A DNA stretch of 64,000 nt. It comes from an uncultured Actinomycetes bacterium (GTDB lineage: Bacteria > Actinomycetota > Actinomycetes > Nanopelagicales > Nanopelagicaceae). Positions 27,728-37,340 of this stretch are shown here, one piece after another. Both the position numbers and the translations under genes were made by a program. The stretch spans positions 1 to 64,000 of the forward strand of contig CALEGP010000023.1 in assembly GCA_937876245.1 (NCBI GenBank), in the 5' to 3' direction. Under the pieces are notes generated by a model. It saw only the letters and a list, made by a program, of their open reading frames with translations. It had not been told where the DNA came from and made no database searches. Positions within the stretch are counted from its first letter, which is position 1, and every line of letters begins with the position of its first letter.

Positions 27728-29188
27728 TTAGAATCTTAAAACTGCTTGAGTCTCACTGCCAACTCGCAATAATTGAATAGACCCCTTCAATTCATTCTCG
27801 GTAAGAGTCTTAACAATCTGCAGTCCAAGATTCGATGATGCTTCTAAATTAAAATCTAACGGTAGTCCAATTCCATCATCAATAATTTTTACTTCACAAT
27901 TATTTGGAGTTCTTGCAACTTCAACTCGCAACTGATTTCCTGAGTTAGCTAACCCGTGCTCAAGGGAATTATGAATCAATTCAGTAATCACCAGAGCTAA
28001 TGGGGTAGCGATTTGCGAATCGTAAGTTCCGAATGCCCCTATTTTTTTAACACTAATCTTGTGAGTGCTCAGTTCAATTGCATTATGAACTATTCGATCA
28101 TAAACCTCGTCAAAAGCTACTGACTCTGTACTGCTGTTCGAAAGAGTCTCATGAACGATTGCGATTGAAGCCACTCGTCGCACTGCCTCTTCAAGTGCCG
28201 CCTTAGCTGTTACATCCTCCACTCGCCTAGATTGCAGACGTAGAAGAGCAGAAACAGTCTGTAAGTTATTCTTAACTCGGTGATGAATTTCACGAATGGT
28301 TACATCTTTTGTTACCAGAGCGCGATCACGACGGCGCAGTTCAGTCACGTCGTGGAGCAGAACAATTGCACCGATATGATCCTCGCCTGCTACTAACGGC
28401 ATCACCAGAAGATCGAGAATTCCACTTTCATTTTCAAATTCCTCACGCCGCAAGTTTCTTCCACTCATCATACTTCGCCAGGATTCATCTCTTGGAATAC
28501 TCAACTTTGGTTTAACGCTTTCAATGACATCACCGAGAATAAATCCCTCTAATTCTTCACTCCAACCCGTCCGATTGAATGCCGATCTTGCATTTGGGCT
28601 TGCATATGAAATCTGACCTATTGAATCTAGGCGAATTAATCCATCGCCAACACGAGGTGCCGATTCTGCTCGATAGAAACTATTTTGAATTGGAAAAGTT
28701 CCCTCAGCAACCATCTGGTAAATCTTGTGCGCAATTTCGCGATAATTTAACTCTAGTCGCGACGGTGAGCGCATTAAATCTGCATTTCTGTGTCTTGAAA
28801 TTACAGCGATAACTCTCCCATTAAAGAACACTGGAACCGTCTCTTCTTTGATTAAAATCTCGTTTATGAGTTCGGCTTGCGAATCTCGATCAATATCACC
28901 GGTAGAAAGTGAACTATCTATCCTTGGGTTTTCTCCCCAATTGATTACATTTCCAATAACTTCGTGAGCGAAGACGGTGGCTGCAGTAGTTGGGCGAATA
29001 TGTGACATTGCGATATGACCATCTGGCCACGTTTGATAATTTTTCCGTATTGGAATCCAGAGAACTAAGTCTGCAAAAGATAAGTCTGAGAGCAGCTGCC
29101 ATTCCGCTAAAAGCTCCATGAGCCTGGCGCTGTCTTCCTGGGTCAGTGCAGATTTCGATGCTATCAATTCTTGAACAGTTTGCATCAA
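27728..29188 (-). CDS. pdtaS: PdtaS-type sensor histidine kinase
   Basis: Soluble kinase of 486 residues. The order is an N-terminal GAF-like domain (about 1-150), a PAS domain (about 185-295), a HisKA_2 dimerisation domain with IHHRVKNNLQTVSALLRLQ carrying the phospho-His near 305, and an HATPase domain with ELIHNSLEHG and DDGIGLP. In mycobacteria PdtaS phosphorylates the ANTAR antiterminator PdtaR; no pdtaR gene is in this window. It has no membrane helices. The convergent whiB1 neighbour is conserved. Confidence 0.92.
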   Translation of the reverse strand: MMQTVQELIASKSALTQEDSARLMELLAEWQLLSDLSFADLVLWIPIRKNYQTWPDGHIAMSHIRPTTAATVFAHEVIGNVINWGENPRIDSSLSTGDIDRDSQAELINEILIKEETVPVFFNGRVIAVISRHRNADLMRSPSRLELNYREIAHKIYQMVAEGTFPIQNSFYRAESAPRVGDGLIRLDSIGQISYASPNARSAFNRTGWSEELEGFILGDVIESVKPKLSIPRDESWRSMMSGRNLRREEFENESGILDLLVMPLVAGEDHIGAIVLLHDVTELRRRDRALVTKDVTIREIHHRVKNNLQTVSALLRLQSRRVEDVTAKAALEEAVRRVASIAIVHETLSNSSTESVAFDEVYDRIVHNAIELSTHKISVKKIGAFGTYDSQIATPLALVITELIHNSLEHGLANSGNQLRVEVARTPNNCEVKIIDDGIGLPLDFNLEASSNLGLQIVKTLTENELKGSIQLLRVGSETQAVLRF

Positions 29189-29219
29189 AATCTCCTATTC
29201 TTTTCCAGCAATTAGTTAA

Positions 29220-30260
29220 CTACATGTTTTCTTGAGCGATCCTACCAATCTCGGAGATTGCCTTGCTAAATGGATTCTGCCTCTTGCCAGGCTCTACTAA
29301 CTCAGAGTTAACCCGCTCATTTACAGGCAAGATAAATGCCCTTTCGCCGTCAGACATCTTGCTAAACCGATTGGCCAGAGCTCGATCTTCTCGTGAATTT
29401 CCCGACTGATTGAGAAGGTAGATGATTGGTAAGTTGCGTAGTAGGACTGGAAATTGCGTCATAAACTGTTCTAGCCGGATCAGGCTTAATCCATTTGATT
29501 TACATAAATAAATTAGAGTCGTAGTTTCTTCCAGGGTTCGATTTATAAAACCTGCCTGCCACCTTCGATCATTAACTACCTCTTCCAGCGGAGGTAGCGC
29601 TCCTAGGTCAACGATAGAAATCCTGGATTGCTCACCAATTTTTATCTGGTTTGTTCGCTCTTGTGTCGCAATATTGACCAAACTCAACTTCTCACTATTT
29701 TTCCTCGATCTTCCAAGTAGATATTCCAGCGCTGGTGCCCTTATATCTGCATCATAAATATCCACCTCACTCTCGAAGGAAAGCAAGTTGGCAATATTTA
29801 GTGCGATAGAGCTTCGACCAGGAGCACCGACTGTTCCAGTCACCGTGATTATGCAGGGCTTGAGAGTAATCGGATTTGGTTCATTTCTAGATATTGGATT
29901 CGCCGCCGACTTTTCAATATTATGGCTTTCAAAAATCAGGGGAAGTCGAAGTTGGCCCCTGATATAAGTCATTAATTTATGCGAGTTAGTCTCTACGTTA
30001 TCTAGGCAAATGTGCGTGACTTTTGAATTCGCCAGTGAGTCCAGTTTTTCTCGGCTGAAATCTAGTAAGTCACTTTTATAGATAACGACAGTGCGTAGCG
30101 CGCCATTTCTTGCCTCAAGATTTTTGATAAGTGAAGTCATATCAAGCGCCCGATAGATAATACTCCAACCCTGGCTAAACAACAGTTGGGAAACGAAATC
30201 CTCACACTCTGCCTCGCTAATAGCTGTAATGACTTGTAGTTGCGGAATTTCAGATTGCAT
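29220..30260 (-). CDS. CpaE/TadZ-like ParA-type ATPase
   Basis: A protein of about 346 residues. The N-terminal 120 residues look like a receiver-type or divergent domain. The C-terminal part is a MinD/ParA NTPase with a deviant P-loop TVTGTVGAPGRSSIALNIANLL, a DIYDADIRAPALEYLLG switch-like segment, and IVDLGALPPLE. The P-loop has Arg-Ser where Lys-Ser/Thr is normal, so ATP hydrolysis may be weak. CpaE/TadZ proteins localise Tad pilus assembly. The gene overlaps the CpaB-like gene by 11 bases when started at 30260, which I prefer over a start at 30275. The main tad cluster is 30 kb away. Confidence 0.75.
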   Translation of the reverse strand: MQSEIPQLQVITAISEAECEDFVSQLLFSQGWSIIYRALDMTSLIKNLEARNGALRTVVIYKSDLLDFSREKLDSLANSKVTHICLDNVETNSHKLMTYIRGQLRLPLIFESHNIEKSAANPISRNEPNPITLKPCIITVTGTVGAPGRSSIALNIANLLSFESEVDIYDADIRAPALEYLLGRSRKNSEKLSLVNIATQERTNQIKIGEQSRISIVDLGALPPLEEVVNDRRWQAGFINRTLEETTTLIYLCKSNGLSLIRLEQFMTQFPVLLRNLPIIYLLNQSGNSREDRALANRFSKMSDGERAFILPVNERVNSELVEPGKRQNPFSKAISEIGRIAQENM

Positions 30261-30888
30261 TTCTAACCACCACAATTCTTGAATTATTGATCGAGGATAG
30301 AAGAGAGATCACGTTTGGGCTCGGTATTTTGATGACAATTCCGATATCACCGCCCATGTCTTTTGACTTCGAATCGATGCTCTCAATAGTCACCGCCTCT
30401 GAAATAAGTTCGGTACCTTTCAATTTTGCTAATGTTAATTCTGGTTTTGGCAGAGCATAAATATCTACCGTTTCGCCAGCAACCAGATCTATTGGGAGGT
30501 CATTGCGGGTAATTCGAAGCGGTACGCTCCGCAGATTCCCTCCTTGGAAATTTTCTGAAACTGCAGATGCCGGAATCAATTCGCCGCTATTTACCCGCTT
30601 TGTCACTACGAAATTCACAATTTTTGACTTGATCGGTAGATATCTTGCAGATCCACCAGGTAGAAATACTTTTATCTCCTTCGCATTACTAGGGGTAATT
30701 CGATCTCCAGCAACTAAATCGCTGGCCGCTGACCAAACACCCACGGAGCGATTGGCCTTGCCGGTAATCCCTAGGGCTGCAATGAGGGAAAGAATCAATA
30801 ACCCAATCGCAAAATATGTTTTAGCTGTCGCTCGCTTTAACGCGCTCTCTTTGAGATTTTCAATATTTAGGTTCGTGTATTTTTTCAT
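30250..30888 (-). CDS. CpaB/RcpC-like SAF-domain protein
   Basis: A protein of 212 residues with a membrane helix at about 24-44 and a SAF domain following: DRITPSNAKEIKVFLPG, then NSGELIPASAV. The second half has a DLPIDLVAGETVDIYALP strand region. CpaB/RcpC are Flp-pilus assembly factors; in Gram-positives they sit in the membrane with the SAF domain outside. It is co-transcribed with the CpaE-like ATPase and divergent from the Rv3235-like gene. Confidence 0.8.
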   Translation of the reverse strand: MKKYTNLNIENLKESALKRATAKTYFAIGLLILSLIAALGITGKANRSVGVWSAASDLVAGDRITPSNAKEIKVFLPGGSARYLPIKSKIVNFVVTKRVNSGELIPASAVSENFQGGNLRSVPLRITRNDLPIDLVAGETVDIYALPKPELTLAKLKGTELISEAVTIESIDSKSKDMGGDIGIVIKIPSPNVISLLSSINNSRIVVVRNAI

Positions 30889-30985
30889 TGGCTATTGATA
30901 CAGAGGTATCTACTAGAGCCAAAAGCACAATCCACACAATTACCCAGCGTGACCCAATATTGGTTTATTTCAAAAATCATCCTTT

Positions 30986-31030
30986 AGGAGGAGGTCTCTG
31001 ATCACTATTCCCGCCAGAGTTCCCAGATGA
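30986..31030 (+). other. Candidate leader peptide with strong ribosome site before the Rv3235-like gene
   Basis: The purine run AGGAGGAGG at 30986-30994 is too far (32 bases) from the ATG at 31027 to serve it. A CTG at 30998 starts a 10-codon frame (L/M-ITIPARVPR) whose TGA (31028-31030) overlaps the ATG at 31027 as ATGA. This is the geometry of a coupling leader. Non-ATG initiation is unproven. Confidence 0.35.
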
Positions 31031-31569
31031 TAAAAATAGAGAGCTCTTACCGAGTGCAAAATTATGAACAACCCGGATCACTTACCCCTTTGGATCAATC
31101 CCTCTGGGCCCACCCAATGCTCGCCTTATATGTAGAAGAGAAGAAAGCAGATCCCGTAGTGGTTCCTGCCAAGTTATATCTAGTTCCTACGCCAGAATAT
31201 TTTGGTCGGGGCGTTGAGGATTACTCAGATCCGGATTTTCTGCCAACTCCCTCTCCACTTTCACAACTTCCTGATATCCAAGATTGGGTAACTAAATTTG
31301 CGTTGAGCGTCGTAGAAATCTGGGGTGGTCGTAGATCGGCCAACCAACTTGCCAGGTGGTGTCATAGGCAAGTTCATCAACAATTACTTCTAAAGTCCTC
31401 AGTGATTAAGAGCGCTCCCAAGATTCGAAAAATTTATATTAGTCAGCCAATTGAAGGCGTTGCCGAAACTACCGTAACTCTTCGGATAGGCGATCGCGTG
31501 AGATCGCTAATACTTAGGTTTGAGGGCGTTGATAAGCGCTGGCTCTGCACCGAGTTGGTACTGCTTTAA
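31027..31569 (+). CDS. Rv3235-family protein of unknown function
   Basis: Soluble protein of 180 residues. The C-terminal domain, with LARWCHRQVHQQLL and VTLRIGDRVRSLILRFEGVDKRWLCTELVLL, resembles the actinobacterial Rv3235 family (DUF6459) that lies upstream of secA; the position near secA agrees. The N-terminal 100 residues are proline-rich and low in order. Function is unknown. The gene is divergent from the CpaB/CpaE-like pair and convergent with secA. Confidence 0.7.
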   Translation: MIKIESSYRVQNYEQPGSLTPLDQSLWAHPMLALYVEEKKADPVVVPAKLYLVPTPEYFGRGVEDYSDPDFLPTPSPLSQLPDIQDWVTKFALSVVEIWGGRRSANQLARWCHRQVHQQLLLKSSVIKSAPKIRKIYISQPIEGVAETTVTLRIGDRVRSLILRFEGVDKRWLCTELVLL

Positions 31570-31601
31570 AGAAGAATTGTCCTAAATCTACTTAGGGCTA
31601 A

Positions 31602-34277
31602 TTAAGCCGCCCCGTGGCATCGCTTGTATTTACGGCCCGAACCGCAAGGACATGGCGCATTACGTGAAGTACCGCCGGCAACAACCACTTTGCCATCTTC
31701 ATCAGCCGCAGAATATTGAAGTTCATTTTTTGGTTTTATTGCTGGACTCAAGCCTTTAGCTTCAACTCCGCCAGAATCTTCTTCTACGCTAACTTCTACA
31801 TTAAAGAGATAACCAACTAGCTCTTCCTTAATGGCATCCATCATGGCTGCGAATAAGTCATAACCCTCTTTTTGGTACTCGACGAGTGGGTCACGTTGCG
31901 CCATTGCGCGCAATCCAATTCCCTCTTGTAGATAATCCATCTCATAAAGATGTTCGCGCCATTTTCGATCTAGAACTGAAAGAAGAATCTTTCGTTCGAG
32001 TTCACGCGTAACATCTGGAGTAAGCGCCTCTTCTCGCGCCTCATAAGCAGCTTCTACATCGGCTAGGACGCGATCAAGTATTAAGCCCTGATCTAATCCA
32101 GATCTCTCACCAACCTCCGCAACAAGAGCATCAACATCAAATGACATTGGATATAGCGCCTTAAGGGCAGTGAATAGAGTGTCCAGATCCCAATCTTCGC
32201 CAAATCCTTCACTAGTAGCCGCTTCAACATAGGCACTGACCGTGTCAACTATAAAAGTTTTAACTTGTTCTTGGATGTCTGCGCCCTCTAAAACTTCACG
32301 ACGTTCGCTATAGACAACTTCGCGTTGGCGATTCATTACATCGTCATACTTCAAAACATTTTTACGCATTTCAAAGTTAAGTGACTCAACCTGCGTTTGT
32401 GCTGATCGGATGGCATTGGAAACCATCTTGGATTCAATTGGAACATCTTCGGCAACGCCAGCAGCACCGAGAAATCTCTCGATTATCCCTGAATTGAAGC
32501 GACGCATCAGATCATCTTGAAGCGATAAATAGAAACGAGATTGTCCAGGATCGCCCTGACGCCCAGAGCGCCCACGCAACTGATTATCAATGCGCCTAGA
32601 TTCATGTCGCTCTGTACCAAGCACGTAAAGTCCACCAAGCTCAACGACAACTTCATGCTCCTTCGCGATGGCCGCTTTTTGCTTCGATAACTCCTCGCTC
32701 CATGCCGCTTCATACTCTTCAGGCGTTTCGACTGGGCTCAGGCCCCTTTGCTGTAGCTCGAAATCAGCCATGAATTCAGGATTTCCACCAAGCATGATGT
32801 CAGTTCCACGACCAGCCATATTTGTGGCTACGGTTACCGCGCCAACACAACCAGCTCGAGCAATAATGGATGCTTCACGTTCATGCTGCTTGGCATTTAG
32901 TACTTCGTGCGGAATCCCGCGCTTTTTTAGTAAGGCCGAGAGCTCTTCAGATTTTTCAACCGACACAGTTCCAACAAGTACCGGCTGGCCCTTTCGGTGA
33001 TTTGCTGCAATATCTTCCGCTGCTGCAATAAATTTTGCCTGCTCAGTTTTGTAAATCAGATCTGCTTGATCCATGCGCTGCATTGGGCGATTCGTCGGGA
33101 TTGGAATTACGCCGAGTTTATATATCTGCATCAATTCTGAAGCTTCAGTCATCGCAGTTCCGGTCATTCCTGAGAGTCTCTTGTATAGCCGGAAATAGTT
33201 CTGCAGAGTAATGGTTGCCAGTGTCTGGTTTTCGTCCTGAATTTCTAGGCGTTCTTTAGCTTCCAAAGCTTGGTGTAGCCCTTCGTTGTATCTGCGGCCA
33301 GAAAGCATTCTTCCAGTGTGCTCATCCACAATAAGCAGCTCGCCATCCATTACAACATAATCTTTGTCACGCTTAAATAGTTCCTTGGCGCGAATCCCAT
33401 TATTTAGATAACCAATCATTGGCGTATTTACCGACTCGTAGAGATTTTCGATTCCCAGCAACTCTTCTACTTTAGTTACGCCGAGCTCTAAAACACCAAC
33501 TGTCCGCTTTTTTTCATCCACCTCATAATGAAGATCGCGATCTAGTTTTTGAACAATATTTGCAAATTCGACATACCATTTTGTTGGCTTGTCCGCGGGG
33601 CCACTGATAATTAAAGGCGTTCTCGCCTCATCAATTAAAATTGAGTCAGCTTCATCAATAATCGCAAAATTATGTTCGCGTTGTACACAATCTTCCAAGG
33701 TCCAGGCCATATTGTCTCTTAAATAATCGAAACCGAATTCATTATTAGTCCCATAAGTAATATCGGCTGCATAAGCATCGCGCCGTTCGGTGGGTGACAT
33801 ATTTGAAAGAATGACTCCAACTTTTAACCCAAGAAAACGGTGGATACGACCCATCCACTCACTATCGCGCTCTGCAAGATAATCATTAACGGTAACAACA
33901 TGAACGCCTTTGCCGGCAAGGGCGTTCAAATATGCAGGCAGCGTGGAAACAAGAGTCTTACCTTCTCCAGTACGCATCTCAGCGACATTCCCCTTGTGAA
34001 GTGCGGCTCCTCCCATAATCTGCACATCGTAGTGACGTTGCCCGAGCGTGCGCTTCGCCGCCTCACGAACAGTTGCAAAGCTCTCAGGCAAAATTTCATC
34101 GAGTGTTTTCCCAGCCGCTAATAGCTCCCTGAATTTAATTGTCTGTCCGCGCAATTGCTCATCAGTTAAAGCAGAAACTTCTGATTCAAAAATCAGCACT
34201 TCCTTGGCAATTTTTTCAAGTTGGCGAATGTGACGACCTTCTCCAGCACGCAAAATTCTGTCAATTAGCTGTGACAC
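31602..34277 (-). CDS. secA: Preprotein translocase ATPase SecA
   Basis: Motor of Sec protein export, 891 residues. Features in order are MRTGEGKTL (Walker A), [18 protein letters not shown] (Walker B region), the preprotein-crosslinking domain, [15 protein letters not shown] and [10 protein letters not shown] in the second nucleotide domain, the helical scaffold, and a C-terminal zinc finger [13 protein letters not shown]. The C-terminal SEC-C zinc finger is retained. It is the housekeeping SecA1 type by length and position. Confidence 0.97.
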   Translation of the reverse strand: MSQLIDRILRAGEGRHIRQLEKIAKEVLIFESEVSALTDEQLRGQTIKFRELLAAGKTLDEILPESFATVREAAKRTLGQRHYDVQIMGGAALHKGNVAEMRTGEGKTLVSTLPAYLNALAGKGVHVVTVNDYLAERDSEWMGRIHRFLGLKVGVILSNMSPTERRDAYAADITYGTNNEFGFDYLRDNMAWTLEDCVQREHNFAIIDEADSILIDEARTPLIISGPADKPTKWYVEFANIVQKLDRDLHYEVDEKKRTVGVLELGVTKVEELLGIENLYESVNTPMIGYLNNGIRAKELFKRDKDYVVMDGELLIVDEHTGRMLSGRRYNEGLHQALEAKERLEIQDENQTLATITLQNYFRLYKRLSGMTGTAMTEASELMQIYKLGVIPIPTNRPMQRMDQADLIYKTEQAKFIAAAEDIAANHRKGQPVLVGTVSVEKSEELSALLKKRGIPHEVLNAKQHEREASIIARAGCVGAVTVATNMAGRGTDIMLGGNPEFMADFELQQRGLSPVETPEEYEAAWSEELSKQKAAIAKEHEVVVELGGLYVLGTERHESRRIDNQLRGRSGRQGDPGQSRFYLSLQDDLMRRFNSGIIERFLGAAGVAEDVPIESKMVSNAIRSAQTQVESLNFEMRKNVLKYDDVMNRQREVVYSERREVLEGADIQEQVKTFIVDTVSAYVEAATSEGFGEDWDLDTLFTALKALYPMSFDVDALVAEVGERSGLDQGLILDRVLADVEAAYEAREEALTPDVTRELERKILLSVLDRKWREHLYEMDYLQEGIGLRAMAQRDPLVEYQKEGYDLFAAMMDAIKEELVGYLFNVEVSVEEDSGGVEAKGLSPAIKPKNELQYSAADEDGKVVVAGGTSRNAPCPCGSGRKYKRCHGAA

Positions 34278-34350
34278 ATCTCCTCTTTCATCCTGTTTCC
34301 CTGAGCCTTAAATAGCTCCACCTGGTTTCCACCATGGGTATAGGAGCATC

Positions 34351-35079
34351 TTAATGTGTAAATCCCATGCTTGCACATGATGCAATAACCCCATGAACAC
34401 TTAACCCGAGCCGAGAAAGCGCTGTATTTGCGGCCAGAACGGTCGCCCCAGTCGTGACTAGATCATCCACAATGAATAATCGTGCATTTGAATTCTTTAA
34501 TTGGCGAATGGCCGTAAAGTACCTAGATCTAACTTCAAAGGCATCACTCATATTTAATTTTCTCTCAGTTAAATTTAGAGTGGATTGGTCGCTAATTTTT
34601 TTTGCATGGTGCAAGCAATTCAAGACTTTGATATCTAAACCAATATTGAGTTTTATTAATTCCTTGACAAGTAATTCACTATGAGCGAATCCCCGAGATC
34701 TATTTGCTGCCCTGCGAGAAGGAATAGGTATGAGGGTAATTGATCTATTACCATTCAAAATGGCTGCATCGTAAAGAGCATGGCTCAGCGAAATGGCCAG
34801 AAGCTTGCGGGCGCGAATCTGATTGCTCTCCTTGGCAGCCAAAATAATGTGTGATGTGGTAGAAGAAAAACTTAATCCAGAAAATATCTTCAAATCACCC
34901 CGCATCGATCGCGTTGCCTTCATTCCAAGGTTTCTCTGGCAAGTCCCACAGATTCCGATATTTTCAAATTCTCGAATCGAAGTTTCTCCATATTCATGGC
35001 CCCAATCTTGCTTAAGACACAAGATGCAACTCTCTGAGAAAATTAGTGATGTCAGACTAGAGAGAAAAGCCACCTGCAA
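34351..35079 (-). CDS. ComF family phosphoribosyltransferase-like protein
   Basis: A protein of 242 residues with an N-terminal double-cysteine zinc-like region (CILCLKQDWG, ICGTC) and a C-terminal type I PRTase fold with the PRPP motif FIVDDLVTTGATV. ComF helps natural transformation in some bacteria; in Actinobacteria its role is unclear. It lies between mtrB and secA as in mycobacteria (Rv3242c), but hpf, which normally follows, is absent from this slot. Confidence 0.88.
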   Translation of the reverse strand: MQVAFLSSLTSLIFSESCILCLKQDWGHEYGETSIREFENIGICGTCQRNLGMKATRSMRGDLKIFSGLSFSSTTSHIILAAKESNQIRARKLLAISLSHALYDAAILNGNRSITLIPIPSRRAANRSRGFAHSELLVKELIKLNIGLDIKVLNCLHHAKKISDQSTLNLTERKLNMSDAFEVRSRYFTAIRQLKNSNARLFIVDDLVTTGATVLAANTALSRLGLSVHGVIASCASMGFTH

Positions 35080-35130
35080 AGCATCCTTGAATTTATATTT
35101 ACTTGCAGTGGCTTAAACTTTCTTGTGAAA

Positions 35131-36657
35131 TTACTCCGGCTGTGCAGAAATAGGCCTGCTGCGAATTGAGCCTCCAGCAAATTTCGGGATAGTTAAGACA
35201 AAGTGCGCTCCTCTTCCTCGTTCGCCCCAAACATCGATTTCTCCTTGGTGCAATTTTGCATCTTCTAGGGCAATAGATAGGCCCAGGCCGGTTCCGCCAG
35301 TTGACCTTGCCCTTGAAGTATCTGCGCGCCAAAATCTCTCGAAGAGCAACTTCTTATCGGTATAGGTGAATCCAAGCCCATAATCCCGGACACCAATCGA
35401 CACTTCGTTCTCGCTCTCTTTTATCTGTACTTCAATATTCTTTCCATCACGATGATCCATAGCATTAGATATCAAATTACGGAGAATTCGCTTAATCCTG
35501 CGTGGATCAATGTCCACTATTACCGGAGTTATCGGGGCTAACAAGAGAATTATTCGGTCTTGGCTTGGGTGCACATAGTCGATTGTTTCCTTGACCAGAG
35601 CAGTTAAGTCAACCTCTCCTATCTCAAGTACTGCCGCTTGCGCGTCAAATCTGCTAACTTCAAGTAAATCCCTAAGTAGCGATTCAAATCGTTCAATCTG
35701 AGAAACTAAGAGCTCTGCGCTTCGAGCAACCTTTGGTTCAAATATGTCCCGCGCTGAGTAGATGACCTGCGAGGCCATTCGAATAGTAGTCAGGGGTGTG
35801 CGAAGTTCATGGGAAACATCGGCCACGAATCGTTGTTGAAGTTTCGAAAGATTTTCCAGTCGCGAAATTTGTTGTTGCAAAGCAACTGCCATTTCGTTAA
35901 ATGAATAACCCAAGCGAGCAATCTCATCCTCGCCGTTTATATCCATGCGCAGTTCCAAATTTCCGGCTGTCAATTCCTCAGCCACTCGTGCTGCATCTCT
36001 GATTGGTGAAATTAGCCGCCTTAGGACGAAAAAGGTAATTATTCCGATTAAGAATGTAAGAGCAATTCCGGTTAGCCATAAATAATTAAGAATCAATGCC
36101 ATCGTACGCGTTTGCTGTTCTAAACTAAATAGAACATAAAACTCATAATTTCCGGCACCAGCAATTTTTAAAGTATGACCGACAACTATTGCGGGTTCAT
36201 TTCTCCCATTAATATAACTTAACTTAGCTCGACCCCACTGAGTCGTATTTGAAATCTTAGTTTTTTTTCGAAAATCTTTCGGTATCGATGTAACTTCCAA
36301 AAAGTTAGATGCCCCACTAAACTTAAATCGTACTTTTGTCTTTGCAAAAGAAAAAATCGCAACTTCTCGGGCCGTGTTATCAAATGTTTTAGGAGGAACT
36401 GCCAAGATCTCGGCGAAGATGGATTTCAGTGCCGCCTTATCCTGATATTGTGAAAATGTTAATTGAAATTGGGCATTGCGAGCCGTTGACTGAGCATCAG
36501 ATATAGATAAATTTAGTTTTTCGTCAAAAATTCCAGAAGAAATTTGAGTATAAAGAGCTGAACCAGCGAGATAAATTAGAATTATTGAGAGCAAAACAAT
36601 GGTTCCGGTTACTCGAATTACTAGAGAAGTACGCCAAGCCTTAAATGGTGAGTTCAT
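35131..36657 (-). CDS. mtrB: Two-component sensor histidine kinase MtrB
   Basis: Membrane kinase of 508 residues. A first helix lies at about 13-33, then an extracellular sensor of about 150 residues, a second helix near 190-212, a HAMP domain (RRLISPIRDAARVAEELTAGNLELR), a HisKA domain with FVADVSHELRTPLTTIRMA, and an HATPase domain with NLISNAMDHRDG, VRDYGLGF and GGTGLGLSI. MtrAB controls wall growth, division and osmotic responses in Actinobacteria. The lipoprotein gene lpqB that usually follows mtrB is absent; comF follows after 51 bases. It overlaps mtrA by 4 bases. Confidence 0.94.
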   Translation of the reverse strand: MNSPFKAWRTSLVIRVTGTIVLLSIILIYLAGSALYTQISSGIFDEKLNLSISDAQSTARNAQFQLTFSQYQDKAALKSIFAEILAVPPKTFDNTAREVAIFSFAKTKVRFKFSGASNFLEVTSIPKDFRKKTKISNTTQWGRAKLSYINGRNEPAIVVGHTLKIAGAGNYEFYVLFSLEQQTRTMALILNYLWLTGIALTFLIGIITFFVLRRLISPIRDAARVAEELTAGNLELRMDINGEDEIARLGYSFNEMAVALQQQISRLENLSKLQQRFVADVSHELRTPLTTIRMASQVIYSARDIFEPKVARSAELLVSQIERFESLLRDLLEVSRFDAQAAVLEIGEVDLTALVKETIDYVHPSQDRIILLLAPITPVIVDIDPRRIKRILRNLISNAMDHRDGKNIEVQIKESENEVSIGVRDYGLGFTYTDKKLLFERFWRADTSRARSTGGTGLGLSIALEDAKLHQGEIDVWGERGRGAHFVLTIPKFAGGSIRSRPISAQPE

Positions 36658-37340
36658 TGAAAACTTCCAGGAACTCCAGCCTTGTATCCGACCCCTCGTA
36701 CCGTAAGAATTATGGCCGGATTTTCCGGGTCAATTTCCACTTTAGAGCGCAATCTTTGGATATGTACATTAACCAGGCGAGTATCTGTGGCAGGTCGATA
36801 GCCCCAAACTTGACTTAAAAGTTCTTCGCGGCTGAAAACTCGACCCGGCTCTTTAGCCAGTGCAACCAAGAGGTCGAATTCAAGGCGAGTAAGGGCAATA
36901 ATCCGACCATCTCTAATTATCGAATGTTCAATCTGATCGATAACAATATTTCCAATAGTGAGATCTGAATTTACTTCTCCTCCGCTTCGTCGCAATCGCA
37001 CTTTCATGCGGGCAACAAGCTCTGCAGGGTCGAATGGCTTGACCATATAGTCATCAGCTCCGGCTTCAAGCCCAGCTACGACATCCTGCTTGTCATCTTT
37101 CGCAGATAACATCACGATAGGAACCATTGATTTTTCCCGAATCAATTTACAAACTTCGACTCCGCTTAATCCGGGAAGCATTACATCTAACAGTATTAAG
37201 TCAGGGTTTTGCGTACTAAATAGTGGCATAACCTCATCGCCTCGGTTTACTAAATCGACTTCATAGCCGGCGCCAGTCAGGACTATCCCGAGCATCTCGG
37301 CAAGATCTAGGTCGTCATCAACGACCATGATCAAAGTCAT
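36654..37340 (-). CDS. mtrA: Two-component response regulator MtrA
   Basis: OmpR-family regulator of 228 residues. The receiver domain has VVDDDLDLAEML, the phosphorylated Asp52 in LILLDVMLPG, and the MVKPFDPAEL lysine. The C-terminal winged helix includes LTRLEFDLLVALAKEPGRVFSREELL and VNVHIQRLRSKVE. MtrA also acts on replication and the rpfB and dnaA promoters in mycobacteria. Its stop overlaps mtrB and its start abuts ahcY by one base; tmk, usually between the two in mycobacteria, is absent. Confidence 0.96.
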   Translation of the reverse strand: MTLIMVVDDDLDLAEMLGIVLTGAGYEVDLVNRGDEVMPLFSTQNPDLILLDVMLPGLSGVEVCKLIREKSMVPIVMLSAKDDKQDVVAGLEAGADDYMVKPFDPAELVARMKVRLRRSGGEVNSDLTIGNIVIDQIEHSIIRDGRIIALTRLEFDLLVALAKEPGRVFSREELLSQVWGYRPATDTRLVNVHIQRLRSKVEIDPENPAIILTVRGVGYKAGVPGSFQ

